64,000 nucleotides of DNA from Pseudomonas typographi (GCF_014694385.1 NZ_JAAOCA010000008.1:124001-188000), one strand, 5' to 3'. Positions 43,428 through 53,724 are shown, counted from the stretch's first letter. Numbers and translations: made by a program. Notes: generated by a model from the letters alone, not told the origin.

Positions 43428-44746
43428 TGCGGTAACCCCAGGCGCGCGCGCAGGGTACCTGCCACCGGCTGTTCGGGGATCAGGCCACGACGGCGTAATT
43501 CAGGTGTGATCAGCTGGCGAAAATCCACCAGGCCATCAGGCAGGTAGGCCGGCATGATATTGAAGCCATCCACGGCGCCGCAACGAAACGCCGCTTCCAT
43601 CTGATCGACCACCTCCTCCACGCTGCCGACCATCAGCCAGTGACCACGGTAGGCGGCCACCTCGCGCGCCACCTCAAGGATGCTGCGGTGGCCGTTATCG
43701 GACATTTTCACGATCAGTGCCTGGCGGCTTTGGCTGGCATTGGTCAAGGTCAGGTCCAGCGGAAACGGCGCATCGGGATCACGGGTGTCCAGGCTCACCC
43801 CGGGCAGCAGTAGTTGCAATTCCTCAAGGGCCGTTTGCGGACTGATCAAAGCCTGGAGTTGCTCATGCTTGCGCATCGCCTTTTCGCGGGTGATGTCAAC
43901 GATTGGCACCAGCCCCGGCATGATTTTCAGCTCGCCGTTAGCGCGGCCGGCCGCCCGCAGCAAGGCGCGCAGGCGCAGGCTGTAGTCCTGCGCGTCCTCG
44001 ACCCCTCGGCAAGCGGCGAACACCACCTCGGCAGTGTGCGCAGCCAGTGCCAGCCCGGTGTCCGAGCCGCCGGCCTGGAACACCACCGGTGCCCCCTGCG
44101 GCGATGGAGCAATGTTCAGCGGCCCCTGCACAGAGAAGTGCTTGCCATGATGGTCCAGCGGATGACAACGGCTGATGTCGAAAAAGCGCCCGGCCTGTTT
44201 GTCGCGAATGAAGCTGCCCGGCTCCCAGCTGCGCCAGAGCCCCTTGACCACCTGGACGAACTCCCGCGCCCGCTCGTAGCGTAAGCCATGGTCCAGATGC
44301 CGCTCGCGGCTGAAGTTGCGCGCTTCGGTATCGCTGCCGGAGGTCACCATGTTCCAGCCACTGCGGCCGCCGGAAACGATGTCCAGCGAGGCAAACTGCC
44401 GGGCAACGTTGTAGGGCTCGGTGAAGCTAGTGCTGACGGTGCCGACCAGGCCGATGTGCTCGGTCACGGCAGCCAGGTTGGCCAGCAGCGTCAAGGGCTC
44501 ATAGCCAATCACCCGACCGCTGCTCTCCAGGCGCGTGGTCAGCCCGCCACCAAAGGTGAACCCCAGGGTGTCGGCGAGAAACAGCAAGTCGAAACCGGCG
44601 GCTTCGGCCTCACGCGCCATCGCGTGATAGCGCCTGACGTCGAAAGCAATGTCATCCCAGCCCTGCGGATGGCGCCAAGCGGCCAGGTGGTTGCCGTTGG
44701 CCTGGAGAAAGACCCCCAGCTTGAGCCCTGAATGGTGTTCGGACAT
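43424..44746 (-). CDS. NtaA/SnaA/DszA-family flavin monooxygenase 2
   Basis: 440 aa from ATG 44746 (MSEHHSGLKLGVFLQANGNHL), with TGAGG upstream. Paralogous to 40926-42224 in family but well diverged. Motifs: RYHAMAREAEAAGFDLLFLADTLG, HIGLVGTVSTSFTEPYNVARQFASLD, GWNMVTSGSDTEARNFS, and APVVFQAGGSDTGLALAA. Close to DszA/SnaA/EmoA-type enzymes. It is 10 bases after the binding-protein gene and overlaps the SfnB-like gene. With it, the operon offers two LLM oxygenases and one DszC-like oxygenase. Confidence 0.9.
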   Translation of the reverse strand: MSEHHSGLKLGVFLQANGNHLAAWRHPQGWDDIAFDVRRYHAMAREAEAAGFDLLFLADTLGFTFGGGLTTRLESSGRVIGYEPLTLLANLAAVTEHIGLVGTVSTSFTEPYNVARQFASLDIVSGGRSGWNMVTSGSDTEARNFSRERHLDHGLRYERAREFVQVVKGLWRSWEPGSFIRDKQAGRFFDISRCHPLDHHGKHFSVQGPLNIAPSPQGAPVVFQAGGSDTGLALAAHTAEVVFAACRGVEDAQDYSLRLRALLRAAGRANGELKIMPGLVPIVDITREKAMRKHEQLQALISPQTALEELQLLLPGVSLDTRDPDAPFPLDLTLTNASQSRQALIVKMSDNGHRSILEVAREVAAYRGHWLMVGSVEEVVDQMEAAFRCGAVDGFNIMPAYLPDGLVDFRQLITPELRRRGLIPEQPVAGTLRARLGLPQ

Positions 44747-44756
44747 GGCAGTGGCC

Positions 44757-45725
44757 TCAGGACAAGGCATCGGCAAAGCGCCGGTCAAAGGCATCCGCCA
44801 GGTTGACCGGGGTGTTGATCACCCCCACCTCACGGAACACATCGGCTTGAGCCTGAACGCTGGCGACGACCTGATCGGTAATGGCCACCGGGGTCGCCAG
44901 GGTCCGCGGGGCGCTGCGCCGGGCCACGGCTTCGGGCAGCCCCGTAAGCTTGGCGGCGGTTTCTATCCAGCGCTCCTGGTGCGCCTGAAGCCAGCGTTCC
45001 GATACGGCCAGGCGGTGCAGGAAGTCACGGATCCGGGCCACTTTGGCCGGGTCTTCCAAGGCTTGCTCGCTGGCGAAAACCAGCCCGTAATCCCCCAGCA
45101 TGGGCGTACCCTCCAATGCCCGCGCACCGTTTTCCAACTCTGCTACCGAGGCATACGGCTCGTAAACCGCCCAGGCATCCACCTCGCTACGTTGCAACAC
45201 GGCCAGGGCCTCGGAGGGTTGCAGGCTCGCCAGGGTGACCTGGTCATAGCGCACACCGGCGCGCCGCAGCCACTCCACGACCTGATAGTGCAGTTGAGTG
45301 CCACGGGTGACAGCGATGCGCTTGCCCTTGAGGTCACGCACATGATGCAGCGGCGAATCCTTGGGCACCAGGATGCGCCCGTTCTGTGCCCCCGGGCCGC
45401 CGATCTGCTGGGCGAAGATCGCCTTGAGGCCCAAGGTCGGGGTGTTGGCGGCGAGGAACACCAGGGCGGTGCTGCCGCCCCCGCAAACGTCCACCGCGCC
45501 GCCTGCCAAGGCGGTTAACATCAACGGCGTGGCATTGAATTCCGACCATTCGACCGCATAAGGCGCACCGGCGAGGCCATCAGCCGCCTCGATCATGGCA
45601 CGCGGGCCGGGCTTGGACGCCTCAGCGAAAATCAGCTTGTCAGGCCCAGATTGGGGCCAGGCCAGGCGAGCTTGGCTCGCGACCCCAGCAACGATCGCAG
45701 CCTGGAGAAAGTTACGTCTGTTCAT
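44757..45725 (-). CDS. Tat-exported NMT1/SsuA-type substrate-binding protein
   Basis: 322 aa from ATG 45725. The N-terminus MNRRNFLQAAIVAGVAS is a twin-arginine signal. The rest follows aliphatic-sulfonate binding proteins: PLMLTALAGGAVDVCGGGSTALVFLAA, KDSPLHHVRDLKGKRIAVTRGTQ, and EVDAWAVYEPYASVAE. It should bind an organosulfur ligand in the periplasm. No ABC permease or ATPase is encoded in this operon, so it must work with a transporter elsewhere, perhaps that of cluster A, which lacks an exported binding protein. Confidence 0.88.
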   Translation of the reverse strand: MNRRNFLQAAIVAGVASQARLAWPQSGPDKLIFAEASKPGPRAMIEAADGLAGAPYAVEWSEFNATPLMLTALAGGAVDVCGGGSTALVFLAANTPTLGLKAIFAQQIGGPGAQNGRILVPKDSPLHHVRDLKGKRIAVTRGTQLHYQVVEWLRRAGVRYDQVTLASLQPSEALAVLQRSEVDAWAVYEPYASVAELENGARALEGTPMLGDYGLVFASEQALEDPAKVARIRDFLHRLAVSERWLQAHQERWIETAAKLTGLPEAVARRSAPRTLATPVAITDQVVASVQAQADVFREVGVINTPVNLADAFDRRFADALS

Positions 45726-45761
45726 GTCAAGAATTCTCGGCAATTGAGCGAAATGCAGGGG

Positions 45762-48128
45762 TCAGAAGTTGTAGGCAATCTGGGTGTAGTAATAGCCGCC
45801 GTTGATCCCAATCCCGGAGATGCCACCGTCATATTGCTGCACGCCCTGGTAGGCGTTTTCTCGGGGAATGTGCTTGGGCCGCACATCGAAAATGTTCTCG
45901 CCGCCCACCGTGACCTTCCAAGCCGAAGACAGCTGGTAGCCAACGGCCAGGTTGGTGGCGATCAACGGCTGGTTCCTGACGCGCTTGAACACGGAGGTGG
46001 AATAGGCGTTGGCGCCGCTGTAGTAACCGAGCATCGAAGTGGTGCTGCCATAGCGGATCGCCGACAGGTCGACATTCCAGCTTTCTTTCTTCCACTTGGC
46101 GCCCAGGATCAATTTGTCGCGCGGTGTATAGCTGGTCAGGTAGGCCTTGGTCTGAGCGTTGAGCAGCGGGTTGCCGTTGAGGTCGTCACCGACACTGAGC
46201 ACCTTGGTGTGGGTCAGGTTGTAGCCAAGGCTCCAGTCCACATGCCCAAACGGGCCATAGTCACTGTGGTAGCTGCCGGTCAGGTCCAGCCCGCGCGTGC
46301 GGGTATCGGCGCCGTTGGAAAAGTACTGCACTGACACCGCGCTGGGGTCGAGGCCCGCCGGCAGGGTGACGCCCTGTTGCGTCAGCGCACTGAGGGCCGT
46401 GGCGCCGGAATAAGTGCCGCCCTCGACAATGCGTTTGTCGATGGTGATCTGGTAGGCATCCAGGCTGATATCCAGATTGGGCAGCGGGTTGAACACCGCG
46501 CCGATGCTGAAGTTGGTCGACTTTTCCGGTTTGAGCGACGAGGCGCCCAAGAGTTTGCCGGCCGTGGAGTTGACGGCAACCTGGCCACTGGCACTGTCCG
46601 GGCCGACGCCGATGCTGGTGTAGTTCTCCTGCGCCAGCGAGGGGGCACGAAAGCCCGAGCTGACAGTGCTGCGCAGGGCCAGTTGGTCGTTCACCTGATA
46701 GCGCGCAGCGACCTTGCCCGTCACGGTACTGCCGACATCGCTATAGTGCTCGTAGCGCCCGGCCAGGTCGACCTTGAGCTTGGGCACTAGGTTGGCGGAC
46801 AGGTCGAGGTAAGCCGCCTGCACATCGCGATGCACGTCCACCTTGTTGGCCGGCGAAATGCCCTGGTAGGCGTCGGAACCCGAGTCGTAGTAAGAGGCCG
46901 CATCGCCGGCGCCGATGCCATACCCCTCACGGCGTTGTTCCACACCGAAGGCCAGGTTCAAGGGTGATGCCAACAGCGGCACATCAAGGGCGCGGCGGAT
47001 ATCCACATTGTTGGTCCACTGGGTATCCCAATATTGACCCAGCTTGAAATTCTTGGGGGTGCTGCCGGTGTCGGCGTATAAGCCCAAGTTGGCGCTATTG
47101 CGTAGGTCCAGGTTGCTGCGGTCGCGGCCGTAGGTCGAACTCAGGTCCCAGTCCCAGACATCGGCCAGGGTGCCTTCAAGGCCAACCGTCACGCCATAGT
47201 CATCCTCGTCGGTGGTTTCCTTTGGTGAGAAACCGTCCGGGTAAACCTCCGGCAACCGGCTGGAAATTCGATAGTTCTGCAAACTTTTAGCCTTACGGTT
47301 GCCGTAGGTGCCAAAGGCATAGGCATCCGTGCTATCGCTGACCGGCAGCCGTGAGTTGAACGAGAGCACCTGACGCGTGGCTTCTGGGCTGCCGAAGATC
47401 TTGTTGCTGTGATCGCCGGTGCGATCATCCACCGCGCCGCGGTCAGTGCGGTCCTGATGCTGGAACTCGGCGCTCAGGTTGAGGAAGCCGCTATCGCCCA
47501 GCTTGAACCCGGAGTTGACCGAATCGTTGGTGGTAAAGCCGTCGCCGGCGAAATACGCGCCATTGGTGGAGCTTGCCGAGCCGCCGTGGTCGGCGGACTT
47601 GAGGATGATGTTGACGACCCCGGCGATAGCGTCCGAGCCATACTGGGCGGACGCTCCGTCTTTGAGGATTTCCACATGGTCGATGGCCGAGACCGGGATC
47701 GTGTTGATGTCGACACCCGTGGAGCCTTGGTTGGGCCCGGCATTGTTATTGATGGTTGCCGTGGTGTGGCGGCGCTTGCCATTGACCAGCACCAGCGTCT
47801 GGTCTGGGCCCAGGCCGCGCATCTTGATCGTGTCGACCAGGCCGGCCAGGTCACTGGTAAAACCTTGCAGCACCACCGACGGCGAGAGTTGTTCCAACGC
47901 ACTGCGCAGGTTGGTCTGGCCGGTCGAGGCTAACTGCTGAGCAGTAACCACCGCCACCGGGCTCAGACTGTCGCGGGCCTTCTGGCCGGCGTCGCGCGTC
48001 CCGGTCACGATGACCGAGTCGAGCACGTTGGCCGATGCTCCGTCGGCGGTGAGCTGTTGAGCCATGGCGAAAGTGGGTTCCAGCGCGGCGGCCAGCCCCA
48101 CTGCCCAATACACGTTCTTCGTTGGCAT
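45762..48128 (-). CDS. TonB-dependent outer-membrane receptor
   Basis: 788 aa. A signal peptide ends near AMAQQ (residue 24). The TonB-box/plug region includes LDSVIVTGTRD and the plug motifs TIKMRGLGPDQTLVLVNGKRRH and VEILKDGASAQYGSDAIAGVVNIILK. The barrel ends in GGYYYTQIAYNF with the terminal Phe. The N-terminus is a plain plug, without the extra signalling domain of FecA-type transducers. Its position in front of sulfur oxygenases suggests uptake of an organosulfur compound rather than a siderophore. The cognate TonB-ExbBD is not in the window. Confidence 0.92.
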   Translation of the reverse strand: MPTKNVYWAVGLAAALEPTFAMAQQLTADGASANVLDSVIVTGTRDAGQKARDSLSPVAVVTAQQLASTGQTNLRSALEQLSPSVVLQGFTSDLAGLVDTIKMRGLGPDQTLVLVNGKRRHTTATINNNAGPNQGSTGVDINTIPVSAIDHVEILKDGASAQYGSDAIAGVVNIILKSADHGGSASSTNGAYFAGDGFTTNDSVNSGFKLGDSGFLNLSAEFQHQDRTDRGAVDDRTGDHSNKIFGSPEATRQVLSFNSRLPVSDSTDAYAFGTYGNRKAKSLQNYRISSRLPEVYPDGFSPKETTDEDDYGVTVGLEGTLADVWDWDLSSTYGRDRSNLDLRNSANLGLYADTGSTPKNFKLGQYWDTQWTNNVDIRRALDVPLLASPLNLAFGVEQRREGYGIGAGDAASYYDSGSDAYQGISPANKVDVHRDVQAAYLDLSANLVPKLKVDLAGRYEHYSDVGSTVTGKVAARYQVNDQLALRSTVSSGFRAPSLAQENYTSIGVGPDSASGQVAVNSTAGKLLGASSLKPEKSTNFSIGAVFNPLPNLDISLDAYQITIDKRIVEGGTYSGATALSALTQQGVTLPAGLDPSAVSVQYFSNGADTRTRGLDLTGSYHSDYGPFGHVDWSLGYNLTHTKVLSVGDDLNGNPLLNAQTKAYLTSYTPRDKLILGAKWKKESWNVDLSAIRYGSTTSMLGYYSGANAYSTSVFKRVRNQPLIATNLAVGYQLSSAWKVTVGGENIFDVRPKHIPRENAYQGVQQYDGGISGIGINGGYYYTQIAYNF

Positions 48129-48203
48129 TTAGTTGGAAACCCCTGAGTATGGATTTTTGCGAATGCTTACTGCTGGATGCTGCTACCAACGAAGCCGTGG
48201 CCC

Positions 48204-48773
48204 TCACATCGGGTCGGCCGCGATCTTGAAACAGTTTTCAATCGAGGCTTTTGCGGCCTCTATGCAGCGATTGCTCTTGTGGATGGCGATGGTCGAAAGC
48301 GCGCCCTCGTAACACAGCGCAATCTGTTCGGCGAGGCGCTGCGCCCCCGGCGTGTCGGCACCGATAACCGAGCGAAACAGCTCGCTGACCGCCTGCTTGT
48401 GGCTGATGGCGATGTTTCTGATCGGCTCATCCCCGGCGTTCTCGGCGACCGCCAGCATGAAAGCGCAACCGCGAAAGGGTGAATCCACCCCCGTGTTGTG
48501 CTGCAACACATCGAACATCGCCATCACCACGCTTTTTGCCGACTCCCCGGCCGTGGCGTGGATGGTGTCGCCCATGAAGCCAAGCACGCGATCGCTGCGC
48601 CGCTGCAGGTAGGCAAGGATCAACGCATGTTTGGAATTGAAATGGGCATAGAGCGTGGCCTTGGCGATGTCCGCCTCGGCAATAATCCGGTCGATCCCGA
48701 CCGCGCGGGTGCCCTGCGCGTAAAACAGTTCTTCGGCGACATCCAGAATATGTTCGCGCAGCGATGCTTTCAT
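48204..48773 (-). CDS. TetR-family transcriptional regulator
   Basis: 189 aa. The N-terminal HTH is LYAQGTRAVGIDRIIAEADIAKATLYAHFNSKHALILAYL in TetR style; the C-terminal domain resembles TetR_C members of the YjdC/AcrR kind (RGCAFMLAVAENAG). It is the first gene of the operon that continues with the TonB receptor 75 bases downstream. A palindrome just before its ATG suggests it represses its own operon. The inducer is unknown, presumably a sulfur compound or a metabolite of it. Confidence 0.92.
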   Translation of the reverse strand: MKASLREHILDVAEELFYAQGTRAVGIDRIIAEADIAKATLYAHFNSKHALILAYLQRRSDRVLGFMGDTIHATAGESAKSVVMAMFDVLQHNTGVDSPFRGCAFMLAVAENAGDEPIRNIAISHKQAVSELFRSVIGADTPGAQRLAEQIALCYEGALSTIAIHKSNRCIEAAKASIENCFKIAADPM

Positions 48774-48785
48774 GTTTACCCTACT

Positions 48786-48799
48786 AGACAGACCTGTCT
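48786..48799. promoter_or_regulatory. TetR-type operator upstream of cluster B
   Basis: AGACAG (48786-48791), two bases, CTGTCT (48794-48799); CTAG occurs at both outer sides (48784-48787 and 48802-48805). It lies 13-26 bases upstream of the tetR ATG, and its TAGACNGNNCTGTCT-like core is common in TetR operators. Confidence 0.65.
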
Positions 48800-49053
48800 G
48801 ACTAGAAGTAAATCATTGGTCATAAATAGCTGTCAATTTTTTCAACACACTTTTTAATTCCAAAAATGCATATATAACCGTTGCCGGGCTATAGAGGATC
48901 TGACGGGGTGCGGTGCCTTGCCAAACGTTCTAGGTAGTTACTTTTTTGTTATTAATCAGGCCCCCATCGCTCTGTTAGGGTGGGCGCCGGCGAAGGTGAG
49001 TGGATGGCCACTCGCTAACAAACTGTCGCCTCGCGGCGTAAGGAGCATGACCC

Positions 49054-49896
49054 ATGACATTCGGCCCCCTCGTCGATAGCCAATGGCTGGCCGGTGAAAT
49101 CGGCAAACCCGACCTGCAGATTCTCGATGCCAGTGCCTACCTGCCCACCGAACCCCACGACGCCAAGCAGCTATTCCGTGAAGCGCACCTACCCGGCGCA
49201 CGTTTTTTCGATATCGAGGTGTTTTCCGACCCGGACACCTCCTTGCCACACATGGTCCCTTCCCAGGGGCGCTTTGCCCGGCTGGCCGGTGAGCTAGGCT
49301 TGCGCAACGATGCGCGTATCGTGGTCTACGATCAAAAGGGCCTGTTTTCCGCGGCTCGGGCCTGGTGGCTGCTGAAGTTGTTCGGCCATGATCGTGTCGC
49401 GGTGCTCGATGGAGGCTTGCCCAAGTGGCGGGACGAAGGTCGCGCCCTGCAGAGCGGCGCCGTGACCGCCGACGCAACACAGTTCGACGTGGCCTTTCGG
49501 TCGGCGCTGCTGCGTGGGCGCGGCGATGTACAACGCAACCTCGACAGCCGCGCCGAGCTGGTGCTGGATGCCCGCCCCGGTGCGCGTTTTCGCGCCGAGG
49601 CAGCGGAAATCCGCCCGGGTGTCGAGGCCGGGCATATTCCCCACAGCGTCAACCTGCCCTACAACGAGCTCCTCAACCCCGACCAGACGTTCAAGAGCGC
49701 CGAGCAACTGCGCCAGCGCATCGCCGCGCTTGGCGTCGATGGATCGCAATCGGTGGTCACCACCTGTGGCAGCGGGTTGACGGCGGCCATCATCAGCCTC
49801 GCCCTGGCGGTGGCGGGGTTGCCCATAGGGGCGTTGTACGACGGTTCCTGGACCGAATGGGGCAGCCAAGCCGAGCTGCCGAAAGCGCGAGGCTGA
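49054..49896 (+). CDS. sseA: Thiosulfate/3-mercaptopyruvate sulfurtransferase
   Basis: 280 aa, two rhodanese domains. The N-terminal one (residues 8-125) contains FFDIEVFSDPDTSLPHMVPS and RIVVYDQKGLFSAARAWWLLK. The catalytic Cys238 is in TTCGSGLTAAII, where CGSGxT is the mercaptopyruvate-type loop (thiosulfate types have CRKGVT). AAGGAG lies 9 bases before the ATG. It transfers a persulfide sulfur to thiols or cyanide. It stands beside sulfur cluster B but on the opposite strand with its own promoter region. Confidence 0.93.
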   Translation: MTFGPLVDSQWLAGEIGKPDLQILDASAYLPTEPHDAKQLFREAHLPGARFFDIEVFSDPDTSLPHMVPSQGRFARLAGELGLRNDARIVVYDQKGLFSAARAWWLLKLFGHDRVAVLDGGLPKWRDEGRALQSGAVTADATQFDVAFRSALLRGRGDVQRNLDSRAELVLDARPGARFRAEAAEIRPGVEAGHIPHSVNLPYNELLNPDQTFKSAEQLRQRIAALGVDGSQSVVTTCGSGLTAAIISLALAVAGLPIGALYDGSWTEWGSQAELPKARG

Positions 49897-50336
49897 CAGG
49901 CGGGCCGCCCGCCACCTGGGCTGTCGTGCATGAGAGCCCCCTGGCCCAGTAACAGCTCGGTGGGTTTCCCTGCTTACCCCAGGTGGCTTCATCGGCGTGG
50001 ACCGAGCCTCCGGCCAGGGCGGTTCATGTAGTGCATCAACTGAAGCCTGGAGGTGGATATCGGTTTGCGCCACCCGCGGTTTCCCGATCAGTCAGGCCAT
50101 TATCATTGAGGCTGACGGGCAAGCGCGTGATCGCCAGCGGACCCGGGTGTTTCACCGAATAGTGGGCCCCGGTCGCATCGCCGTTAACACCAGCATTCAC
50201 CCAAGACCATTCCATCGCAGCACTGTAGCGCTGTAATGTAAGGTACATGTGAGCATTAGCAACAAGGGCAAGCCGCCGCTGCATCTGCTCTCGCCGCGGG
50301 TGCGCCGGAATCGCCAGCCCGCGATAGTGCGCGAGA
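49897..50336. other. Gap with one weak minus-strand ORF
   Basis: A 106-codon frame (50036-50356, minus) overlaps the 3' end of the chemotaxis receptor by 20 bases. Its first half has protein-like composition (HYRGLAIPAHPRREQMQRRL, ANAHMYLTLQRYSAAME), but no family is recognised and no ribosome site is clear. It may be a small hypothetical gene. Nothing else is visible here. Confidence 0.3.
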
Positions 50337-52283
50337 TCAAATCCTGAATCGGCCAACCAATGCCCGTTGATGCTCCGCCAGGCGTGCCAACTCTCGGCTG
50401 GTCGCCGCTGTCTGCTCGGCGCCCGCGCTGACTTGCACTACCAGGTCGTTAATATCGCTGACGTTTCGGCTGATCTCTTCTGCTACTACGCTTTGCTCCT
50501 CGGCCGCGGAGGCAACTTGGATATTGCGATCGCTGATTCGGGTTATACCATTGGCGATTTCAACCATTAGGTCGCCTGCACGAACCACATTACTGGCACC
50601 CGCTTGTACCCTGCCCAGTGTCTCTTTCATTGAGCCGGACGCTTTATCGGCGCCGGCCTGCAATTTAGTAATCATGCTCTGAATGTTGCCGGTCGACTCT
50701 TGTGTACGTCGGGCAAGCGTGCGCACTTCATCCGCTACCACTGCGAAGCCCCGACCTGCCTCGCCAGCACGCGCGGCTTCAATGGCCGCATTAAGCGCGA
50801 GCAGGTTGGTCTGGTCGGCGATACCCCGTATCACGTCCAACACCGACGAGATGGTATCGCTGTTCGTTTTCAACTCCGCCACTGTATGCGAGGTTTGCTC
50901 AGCCTGAACCGAAAGCCCCTCGACCAAGCCAATAGTGACTTCAATTTCCGCTTTGCCGAGGGCCGCACTGCTATTGACACGCTGGGACAACTCGGCCGCT
51001 TCGGTAGTGCTGCGTGCGACATCTTTGACCGTAGCGCTCATTTCATTGATCGCCGTTGCGACCTGCTCGGTACCTTGTCGTTGCTGGGCCACATTTTGGT
51101 TAGTCTGCAGGGCAATCGCTGAGGATTGCTCCGCGGCCGAAGCGATCTGAACCGTGGAGTTAGCGATTTCCTGGATCAGCACCTGGATTTCTTGCGCCAT
51201 ACCATTGACGTTTCGGGAAATCGCGGCGAACTCGTCGCGGCCCTGGTAAGACGATCGAGCTGTCAGGTTCCTGGTCGCAAGCGCAACCAATGCCCTGTTC
51301 ACCTCACCTACGCCCTGCTTGATATTTTGACTGATGGCATAGGCCAGCGCCGCTAGCGCCAGCAGCACTATCAAGACGGCCCCGGCAGCCAACCATACCG
51401 CTCTGCCGGCCTCTGCCCGTGCTTGGCCGGCCAAGCCGCCCGCCGCCTGCGCCAGCTCTGCTTCCATGCCGCTCATGAGATCAATTCGTTGCGTCGAGAC
51501 GTTGAACCAATCTTCGGGTTTAACACCGAGAGGTTCACCAACCGGTGTTTCCAATAATAATTGTTGAAATTTCGTTACATCATTCGATACCGGTTGCCGC
51601 GTCAACGCTTGTATACGTTGCTGAAAAGCCTCAGGGGCGGTATCCATAAAGGTGTCGAAATAGGCAGAAAACTCTCCCAGATTCTTGCTTATACGCGTGA
51701 GGAGGCTAGCGTCCACACGGTTTTGAGTGAAACCTAAAGCCAATAGGAAGCGCTCTCTGCCGGCGCGCTCTTTCATTTCTACAAATACATTCAGGGTTGC
51801 CAACGCACGAAGGATCTCAGCGTTATCAACGCTAGCCTCAAGGCTGTAGGTATAACGGATTAGCCCTTCGATAATCGAGGTGTACTGGGCACCTGATTCG
51901 GTGGCGCCCAACGCTAGGGCATCGACTTTATTTCTGAGTTCGGGCAGTACTTCCAAACTTTCCATAACAGCAGCCATTGGCGCGTCATTTACCGACAACG
52001 TATTCAAGTGCTGATCGCTTTGCTGGCGGAAAATCTCTAGCTTGTCCTTCATGGATTTGCCAGCACTGCCCAGCACCACACCGCTTGCTCCGCGTTCACG
52101 CTGTAGGGCGGATATCAGCTCGCAAACTCTTTGGGTCGTAGCACCTGCCGCCACCGTGCGGTTCATCGCAAGCAGTATGTGATATCTGTTCGCAACATAG
52201 AAGCTGGAAAATGTCAAAAATCCTATTAAAGGAAGTATCAGCATTAACAGGAGCTTTAGCCTGATAGGGGCATTCCTCAGCAT
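50337..52283 (-). CDS. Methyl-accepting chemotaxis protein with NIT-type sensor
   Basis: 648 aa. TM1 is at residues 8-30. A long helical periplasmic domain follows, with [22 protein letters not shown], the start of NIT (nitrate/nitrite sensing, PF08376) domains. TM2 is near 296-318, then a HAMP region and the MA signalling domain with the hairpin tip [22 protein letters not shown]. The C-terminus lacks a CheR-binding pentapeptide. The ligand is unknown; some NIT receptors sense nitrate. Confidence 0.92.
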   Translation of the reverse strand: MLRNAPIRLKLLLMLILPLIGFLTFSSFYVANRYHILLAMNRTVAAGATTQRVCELISALQRERGASGVVLGSAGKSMKDKLEIFRQQSDQHLNTLSVNDAPMAAVMESLEVLPELRNKVDALALGATESGAQYTSIIEGLIRYTYSLEASVDNAEILRALATLNVFVEMKERAGRERFLLALGFTQNRVDASLLTRISKNLGEFSAYFDTFMDTAPEAFQQRIQALTRQPVSNDVTKFQQLLLETPVGEPLGVKPEDWFNVSTQRIDLMSGMEAELAQAAGGLAGQARAEAGRAVWLAAGAVLIVLLALAALAYAISQNIKQGVGEVNRALVALATRNLTARSSYQGRDEFAAISRNVNGMAQEIQVLIQEIANSTVQIASAAEQSSAIALQTNQNVAQQRQGTEQVATAINEMSATVKDVARSTTEAAELSQRVNSSAALGKAEIEVTIGLVEGLSVQAEQTSHTVAELKTNSDTISSVLDVIRGIADQTNLLALNAAIEAARAGEAGRGFAVVADEVRTLARRTQESTGNIQSMITKLQAGADKASGSMKETLGRVQAGASNVVRAGDLMVEIANGITRISDRNIQVASAAEEQSVVAEEISRNVSDINDLVVQVSAGAEQTAATSRELARLAEHQRALVGRFRI

Positions 52284-52605
52284 ATCGATTCCTCATTGGC
52301 CCTGGTGGCGACACACATTCGATTTCCCCTCATTGGCTTGTGCCTGGGAGCACGAAAGCTAAGCAGGGCTAAATGAAGCGGTACGATCGGAAAACCGTCT
52401 TCTTCATTTGCCAGGCGAAACATTCCCAAATAATATTTTGTAGTGCTGCAAACTCTATCGACCGCCCACACGGAATCTTTAGACGGCGTGCTGGGCGATA
52501 GCCAAGGGGGCAGGCAGCCAAGCGGCCGAATGTCGGATAAGGCTTGGAGATGGCCATTTAGTGGCGTAGCATTTTGCCATTGATATCTTCGACAGGCGGC
52601 GCTTC

Positions 52606-53529
52606 ATGGACGGTTTGCGTGCGTTAGCTCCTTCAACGTCTTACGCCGGTGAGCTTGAGACGCTTCAGCTCATGCTGGATGCCAGCATCGATTGCATTAA
52701 GCTACTTAGCACTGACGGCCGTATTCTGAAAATAAATCTGGCTGGCAGAAAGGCGTTAGGGCTGATCGCGGAACCGAACAGAATCAACCTGCCATGGCTA
52801 AAACTCTTACCTCAGGAGGTTAGAAGGAACGGCCAGCGCGCATTACGGCTCGCCACCACGGGTAAGCGCTCAAGTTTTATCGGTAAAAGCGAGCTTGCGG
52901 GCCAGCCCTCTATCATTTGGGAAAACATACTGACTCCGCTATTCTCGAATGACGGGAGCGTTATGGGCATATTGTGCCTGTCACGAGATGTTTCCAGGCA
53001 AGCCAAAGCTGAAGAAAAACTTAGAGAAGCCTCTTTAACTGACCTGCTGACAAGCCTCCCCAACCGGCGCGCTTTCAAATTATATGCCGATAGCTTCCGC
53101 AAGCGATATTTAAAAAACAATCTCAAAACCGCGTTATTGATATTCGACGTTGACAACTTCAAGTCTATCAATGACTTATACGGCCACGATGCCGGTGATG
53201 AGGTATTGCGGCAGATTGCCAGGCGGCTGGATGCCGGTAAATCGGGTGATGAATACATGGCCCGGTTGGGCGGCGATGAATTTGTTTTGCTAGCCGGCGT
53301 GAAGGACGCCTGTGAGTTGACGCACGTTGCAACACGGATGCTAAAAGACACAAGTTCGCCCATCGACTGCGCGGGCGTGAAAGTTAAGGTCGGAATTAGT
53401 ATTGGGGGCGCCATTCTGTCCGCTGATCAGGACCTGTCACAGCTCATGAAAAACAGCGACTCCGCAATGTACGCGGCGAAGCAGAAAGGCAAGTCCAATT
53501 ATCACATCCATGGCAGCGTGCTTCCATAA
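52606..53529 (+). CDS. PAS-GGDEF diguanylate cyclase
   Basis: 307 aa, cytoplasmic. A PAS domain (residues about 17-130; LQLMLDASIDCIKLLSTDGRIL) is followed by GGDEF: SLTDLLTSLPNRRAF, DVDNFKSINDLYGHDAGDEVL, and the active motif LGGDEF with GGDEF at 222-226. The position of the inhibitory I-site (RxxD, five residues before) reads KSGD (212-215), so feedback inhibition by c-di-GMP is probably lost or weak. It makes c-di-GMP from two GTP if active. It is divergent from the chemotaxis receptor at 50337. Confidence 0.92.
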   Translation: MDGLRALAPSTSYAGELETLQLMLDASIDCIKLLSTDGRILKINLAGRKALGLIAEPNRINLPWLKLLPQEVRRNGQRALRLATTGKRSSFIGKSELAGQPSIIWENILTPLFSNDGSVMGILCLSRDVSRQAKAEEKLREASLTDLLTSLPNRRAFKLYADSFRKRYLKNNLKTALLIFDVDNFKSINDLYGHDAGDEVLRQIARRLDAGKSGDEYMARLGGDEFVLLAGVKDACELTHVATRMLKDTSSPIDCAGVKVKVGISIGGAILSADQDLSQLMKNSDSAMYAAKQKGKSNYHIHGSVLP

Positions 53530-53724
53530 CGCTTGACAGCCGCAAACAGCCTATATGGCGCCGACGTTTATATCATCCTTGTCGGTGTGCTTCACCAGCC
53601 CGCGAGTGTCACCACCTTCCCGAGGTTCGCAAAACGATACGTGTCCTCGGAGAACATCTGGTTTTTATGCACCGGATAACCTCGATCGTTCAAGAGGCAG
53701 CGAGCCAGAGGACAACGATCAAAC

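Noticed and set aside
43424..48773. Siderophore uptake locus because of the TonB receptor
   Set aside because: No siderophore biosynthesis, iron-sigma or ABC iron genes are present; the operon partners are sulfur-type oxygenases.
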